A stretch of DNA of 32,035 bases. Origin: Tatlockia sp. Lineage in GTDB: Bacteria; Pseudomonadota; Gammaproteobacteria; Legionellales; Legionellaceae. The position numbers and the translations under genes were made by a program. Positions 28,538 through 32,035 of the stretch are shown here, piece by piece. The notes beneath the pieces were generated by a model. The model did not search any database and was not told the origin of the DNA. It was given only the letters and a program-made list of their open reading frames with translations. The first letter of the stretch is position 1, and each line of letters begins with the position of its first letter. The stretch covers positions 1 through 32,035 of the forward strand of contig JACCSX010000274.1 in the NCBI GenBank assembly GCA_013812775.1, in the 5' to 3' direction.

Positions 28538-29572
28538 ATGGTCATGCAAGACAACTTTAATCAATTTGAAAAACGCAAACAGGATCATATAGACCTTGCT
28601 CTGATGCAGGATAATCAGGCAAGCGAACTTAATGTTTTTGATAATTTGTCTTTGCTCCATGAGGCACTGCCTGATCTTGATTTCGAAGATATTCTGATTA
28701 GTTCCCAGCGTTTTAAGCGAGAGGTTGCCAAACCCTTTTTGGTAAGTTCGATGACAGCTGGTCATCGAGGTTCTATCAGTATCAATCGTAACCTCATCGA
28801 AGCTTGTGCCGAAAGTGGCTGGGGGATGGGAGTGGGATCGCAGCGTCGTGAATTAACCGATAACAAAGCTGCACTGGAATGGCGTGCTTTGCGACGGGAT
28901 TTTCCCAAGGTAAGTCTATTCAGTAATTTAGGAATTGCACAGATTATCGATAGACCGCTAGCTCAAATCCAAAATTTAATTGATGCCTTGGAAGCAGAAG
29001 CCTTAATTATTCATTGCAATCCCTTACAAGAAGCAATCCAGCCAGAGGGAACTCCCCAGTTTAAAGGTTGTCTTATGGCTCTGGCTAAATTAGTCGAGAC
29101 CTTGAATCTGCCAATTGTTATCAAAGAAACCGGTTGTGGTTTTTCATTAACCACTCTGCAACGTTTAAATCAGATTGGTGTAAGCGCTGTGGATGTTAGT
29201 GGCCTCGGTGGCACGCATTGGGGGCGGATTGAGGGACATCGAGCTGCTGAGGGATCCATTCGGCAAAAGGCAGCGGTCAGTTTCCGTAATTGGGGTATCG
29301 ACACTGTTCAATCTGTTATTAATGCTGCTTCCTTAAGTCCTCGATTCGAAATTTGGGGTTCTGGTGGCGTTCGTAACGGCTTAGATGCGGCTAAATTATT
29401 TGCACTCGGGGCAAGCTCAGTGGGTTTTGCCAAACCGATGTTGGATGCAGCCTTGCAAGGTGCACAACAAGTGCAGGACTTGATGCAGGCAATTGAATAT
29501 GAATTGAAGGTTGCCATGTTTTGTACAGGTAGCCGGGTACTCTCTGAGCTTAAGGAGAAGATATGCCGTTAA
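28538..29572 (+). CDS. fni: Type 2 isopentenyl-diphosphate delta-isomerase
   Basis: RKQDHIDLAL, FLVSSMTAGH, VKETGCGFS, VDVSGLGGTHWG, IWGSGGVRNGLDAAKLFALGASSVGFAKP FMN-dependent IDI-2 motifs. Confidence 0.95.
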   Translation: MVMQDNFNQFEKRKQDHIDLALMQDNQASELNVFDNLSLLHEALPDLDFEDILISSQRFKREVAKPFLVSSMTAGHRGSISINRNLIEACAESGWGMGVGSQRRELTDNKAALEWRALRRDFPKVSLFSNLGIAQIIDRPLAQIQNLIDALEAEALIIHCNPLQEAIQPEGTPQFKGCLMALAKLVETLNLPIVIKETGCGFSLTTLQRLNQIGVSAVDVSGLGGTHWGRIEGHRAAEGSIRQKAAVSFRNWGIDTVQSVINAASLSPRFEIWGSGGVRNGLDAAKLFALGASSVGFAKPMLDAALQGAQQVQDLMQAIEYELKVAMFCTGSRVLSELKEKICR

Positions 29573-30861
29573 ATAATCAAGCTGATCAATTATTTCAAGG
29601 TTTTTCTAAATTAGCTCGTGAAGAACGCTTTGAACGCTTAGTAGCGATGGGTGCTTTGACAGCAGAAGATATAGACTATTTGCGGGCAGGGGCGGTCCAG
29701 GATACGGTGCTTGCTGATAAATTAATCGAAAATGTTATTGGTTATTTTCAACTCCCTTTAGGCGTGGCGACTAATTTTTTTATCGATGGCAAAAACTATG
29801 TTATCCCTTTGGCTGTTGAAGAAACGTCGATTATTGCTGCCCTGTCCAAAACAGCAAAATGGATAAGACAACAGGGTGAAATTACAACGCGAGTTGATGG
29901 TGAATGCATCATAGGTCAGATACAGTTAGCAAAAGTTGTAAATTGGGAGCGATTTGCTGCGATTTTCCACGAAAACAAACAATTTTTGATTGAAAAAGCA
30001 AATGAAGATGTGGCATTTAACATGGTAAAACGCGGAGGCGGTGTAGTAGATCTGCAACTGCGCCGCTTAGCTCGCGATGATGGCGGCGATATGGCAGTTA
30101 TTCATTTAACGATGAATAGTTGTGATGCCATGGGAGCAAACATAATTAACCAGGTACTGGAATATTTAAAAGCACCAATCGAAAAATTGACTGATGAACA
30201 AGTTACTATGTGTATCTTGTCAAACCTAAATGATCAAAAACTTACTACGGCAATTGTAACTATTGATGATGTTGATCCTGTACTTGGTGAACGTTTACAG
30301 GAAGCCTCATTATTCGCGGAAACAGACCCCTATCGTGCGGCCACGCACAATAAAGGCGTCATGAATGGCATTGATCCAGTCTTAATCGCTACAGGCAATG
30401 ATTGGCGGGCTGTTGAAGCGGGCGTGCATGCCTATGCGTCGCGAAATGGCATTTATCAGGCAATCACAGGTTGGCGCTACCAAAACAAGGTACTTCGAGG
30501 CCAATTAACCGCACCCATTATCGTAGGTACGGTCGGTGGAGTGACTGCCTTACATCCGACCGCTAAACTTTGTTTGCGCATGATGGGCATCGAGTCAGCA
30601 AATCAATTATCAAGGATAATAGCAGCAGTAGGGCTGGTGCAAAATTTAGGCGCCATGAAAGCTTTGTGCACAGAAGGCATTATTCAAGGGCATATGAAAT
30701 TACATATTGATAATTTATTATTAGTAGCTGGTGCTACGGACAGTGAAATACCAGTGCTTAAAGAACGTTTGCAAAGTTGGTTAAATACGAACAAGCGTGT
30801 CAGTTTAAATAACGCCTACGAGCTTTTAACAGAACTAAGACAAGCGCAGGCAGCAACATGA
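29563..30861 (+). CDS. mvaA: Hydroxymethylglutaryl-CoA reductase, class II (degradative-type)
   Basis: ENVIGYFQLPLGVATNFFIDGKNYVIPLAVEETSIIAALSKTAKWI; NSCDAMGANIINQ; class II length (~430 aa). Confidence 0.94.
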   Translation: MPLNNQADQLFQGFSKLAREERFERLVAMGALTAEDIDYLRAGAVQDTVLADKLIENVIGYFQLPLGVATNFFIDGKNYVIPLAVEETSIIAALSKTAKWIRQQGEITTRVDGECIIGQIQLAKVVNWERFAAIFHENKQFLIEKANEDVAFNMVKRGGGVVDLQLRRLARDDGGDMAVIHLTMNSCDAMGANIINQVLEYLKAPIEKLTDEQVTMCILSNLNDQKLTTAIVTIDDVDPVLGERLQEASLFAETDPYRAATHNKGVMNGIDPVLIATGNDWRAVEAGVHAYASRNGIYQAITGWRYQNKVLRGQLTAPIIVGTVGGVTALHPTAKLCLRMMGIESANQLSRIIAAVGLVQNLGAMKALCTEGIIQGHMKLHIDNLLLVAGATDSEIPVLKERLQSWLNTNKRVSLNNAYELLTELRQAQAAT

Positions 30862-31754
30862 CGTTTCAAATTCCTGCTAAAACATTTTTATTAGGTGAAT
30901 ATGCCGCAATTGCAGGCGCATCCGCTATTATCCTTACAACTATACCCTGTTTCGAATTAGCCTTTACAGAGGATGATAAGATGCACGGCATTCATCCGGA
31001 CTCTCCCGCAGGTCAATGGTGGGCGCATCACCGCATATCCTCTCAGGGTTTAAGCTGGCGAGATCCCTATCAGGGTATTGGCGGACTAGGCGCCTCTAGC
31101 GCTCAGTTTCTCGGCGCTTATCTTGCCAGTTGTAAGTTGCTCCATCTGGATCCAAATCAAAAAGCCCTGCTGGATGCGTATTATCAATGTAGCTGGCGCG
31201 GAGAAGGGTTAAAGCCTAGTGGCTATGATGTACTGGCACAATCTCAAAACCAATGTGTTTATATCAATCATGAACAGAAAATAATCAAAGCTTACGAATG
31301 GCCTTTTAAAGATATTTCTTTTTTACTTTTGCACAGCGGTCAGAAATTGGCGACCCATTATCATTTACAAAATATGAGATTACCTAATTCGATAAATCAA
31401 TTGTCAGCAACCGTGGAGCTTGCGCATCAGGCTTTTGAACAGGCTGATAGCGAAAAATTAGTAGAAGCGGTATCTTGCTACGAGCAGCAATTAGCGAGTT
31501 TAGGCTTGGTTGCTTCGCACAGCCAGGAACATGTTCGCATTTTTAATTCCCAGCCTGAAGTTCTTGCCGCCAAAGGTTGTGGCGCTTTAGGTGCCGATGT
31601 TCTATTACTAATAGTGCCGTCTGATTGTTTAAAATCTAAAGCAAAAAATCTTGCAGACGAAGGCTGGACAGTGCTGGCAACAAATAATGATTTGTACGCC
31701 GGCCGTGCATTAATGAAAAATAAACCCCATAAAACACTTGAAATTTCACCTTAA
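30858..31754 (+). CDS. GHMP kinase, probable phosphomevalonate kinase
   Basis: IPAKTFLLGEYAAIAGASAIILT and GIGGLGASSAQFLGAYLA GHMP motifs; 4-nt overlap with HMG-CoA reductase gene; role assigned by pathway context. Confidence 0.75.
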   Translation: MTFQIPAKTFLLGEYAAIAGASAIILTTIPCFELAFTEDDKMHGIHPDSPAGQWWAHHRISSQGLSWRDPYQGIGGLGASSAQFLGAYLASCKLLHLDPNQKALLDAYYQCSWRGEGLKPSGYDVLAQSQNQCVYINHEQKIIKAYEWPFKDISFLLLHSGQKLATHYHLQNMRLPNSINQLSATVELAHQAFEQADSEKLVEAVSCYEQQLASLGLVASHSQEHVRIFNSQPEVLAAKGCGALGADVLLLIVPSDCLKSKAKNLADEGWTVLATNNDLYAGRALMKNKPHKTLEISP

Positions 31755-31778
31755 TCCGGTATGATTCCCTCCTCTTTG

Positions 31779-31854
31779 GGGCCGTTAGCTCAGTTGGTAG
31801 AGCAGGAGGCTTTTAACCTCTGTGTCATAGGTTCAAATCCTATACGGCCCACCA
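31779..31854 (+). tRNA. tRNA-Lys (anticodon TTT)
   Basis: GGGCCGT...ACGGCCCACCA acceptor stem, GGTTCAAATCC T-arm, anticodon loop CTTTTAA; CCA encoded; 76 nt. Confidence 0.97.
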
Positions 31855-31910
31855 TTTTTACCCAGTTCTTTGGGAAAATGTGTGGCATAACATTATAATA
31901 AGCTCAAAAA

Positions 31911-31986
31911 GGGCCGTTAGCTCAGTTGGTAGAGCAGGAGGCTTTTAACCTCTGTGTCATAGGTTCAAATCCTATACGGCCCACCA
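31911..31986 (+). tRNA. tRNA-Lys (anticodon TTT), second identical copy
   Basis: Identical 76-nt sequence to 31779..31854. Confidence 0.97.
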
Positions 31987-32007
31987 TTCAATAGAAACAC
32001 CCGCAAT

Positions 32008-32035
32008 GCGCTCGTAGCTCAGCTGGATAGAGTAC
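32008..32035 (+). tRNA. Partial tRNA, probably tRNA-Arg (truncated by window end)
   Basis: GCGCTCGTAGCTCAGCTGGATAGAGTAC matches 5' half (acceptor strand and D-arm) of gammaproteobacterial tRNA-Arg; anticodon is outside the window. Confidence 0.7.

Noticed and set aside
1-32035. CRISPR arrays, prophage or insertion sequences
   Set aside because: No regularly spaced repeats, transposase, integrase or phage structural genes were seen; the window is mostly conserved core genes.

Overview
The window looks like a chromosomal segment from a Legionella-type gammaproteobacterium. This assignment comes from the dotD-dotC-dotB cluster plus a bacterial mevalonate pathway and is not database-verified. 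Most of it is core metabolism and cell-envelope housekeeping, in this order: partial dotB, dotC, dotD (Dot/Icm type IVB secretion), rsmD, two M16 peptidases (one apparently active, one lacking HxxEH), ftsY-ftsE-ftsX, rpoH, adenosine deaminase, a small ORF plus GNAT, an exported GH3 (NagZ-like) plus a NagX/DUF1624-type membrane acyltransferase, Pit phosphate transporter plus DUF47, enolase, ftsB, an orphan amino-acid-binding protein, MarR regulator divergent from a PLP serine/threonine dehydratase, mevalonate kinase plus mevalonate-diphosphate decarboxylase, queE, cpoB, pal, an Mla/MCE lipid transporter (STAS-MlaE, MlaF, MlaD, PqiC-like lipoprotein), a hypothetical protein, fni (IDI-2), class II HMG-CoA reductase, a third GHMP kinase, two identical tRNA-Lys genes and a truncated tRNA. 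The items most worth a second look are: (i) the 276-aa hypothetical at 27513-28343, which I read as a DUF1917/BLES03-like domain plus hydrophobic segments and an acidic C-terminal tail, making it a candidate Dot/Icm effector; (ii) a ~145-bp near-palindrome spanning both stop codons between rpoH and the convergent adenosine deaminase gene; (iii) a possible SD-sequestering 5'UTR structure upstream of rpoH; (iv) the split mevalonate locus.
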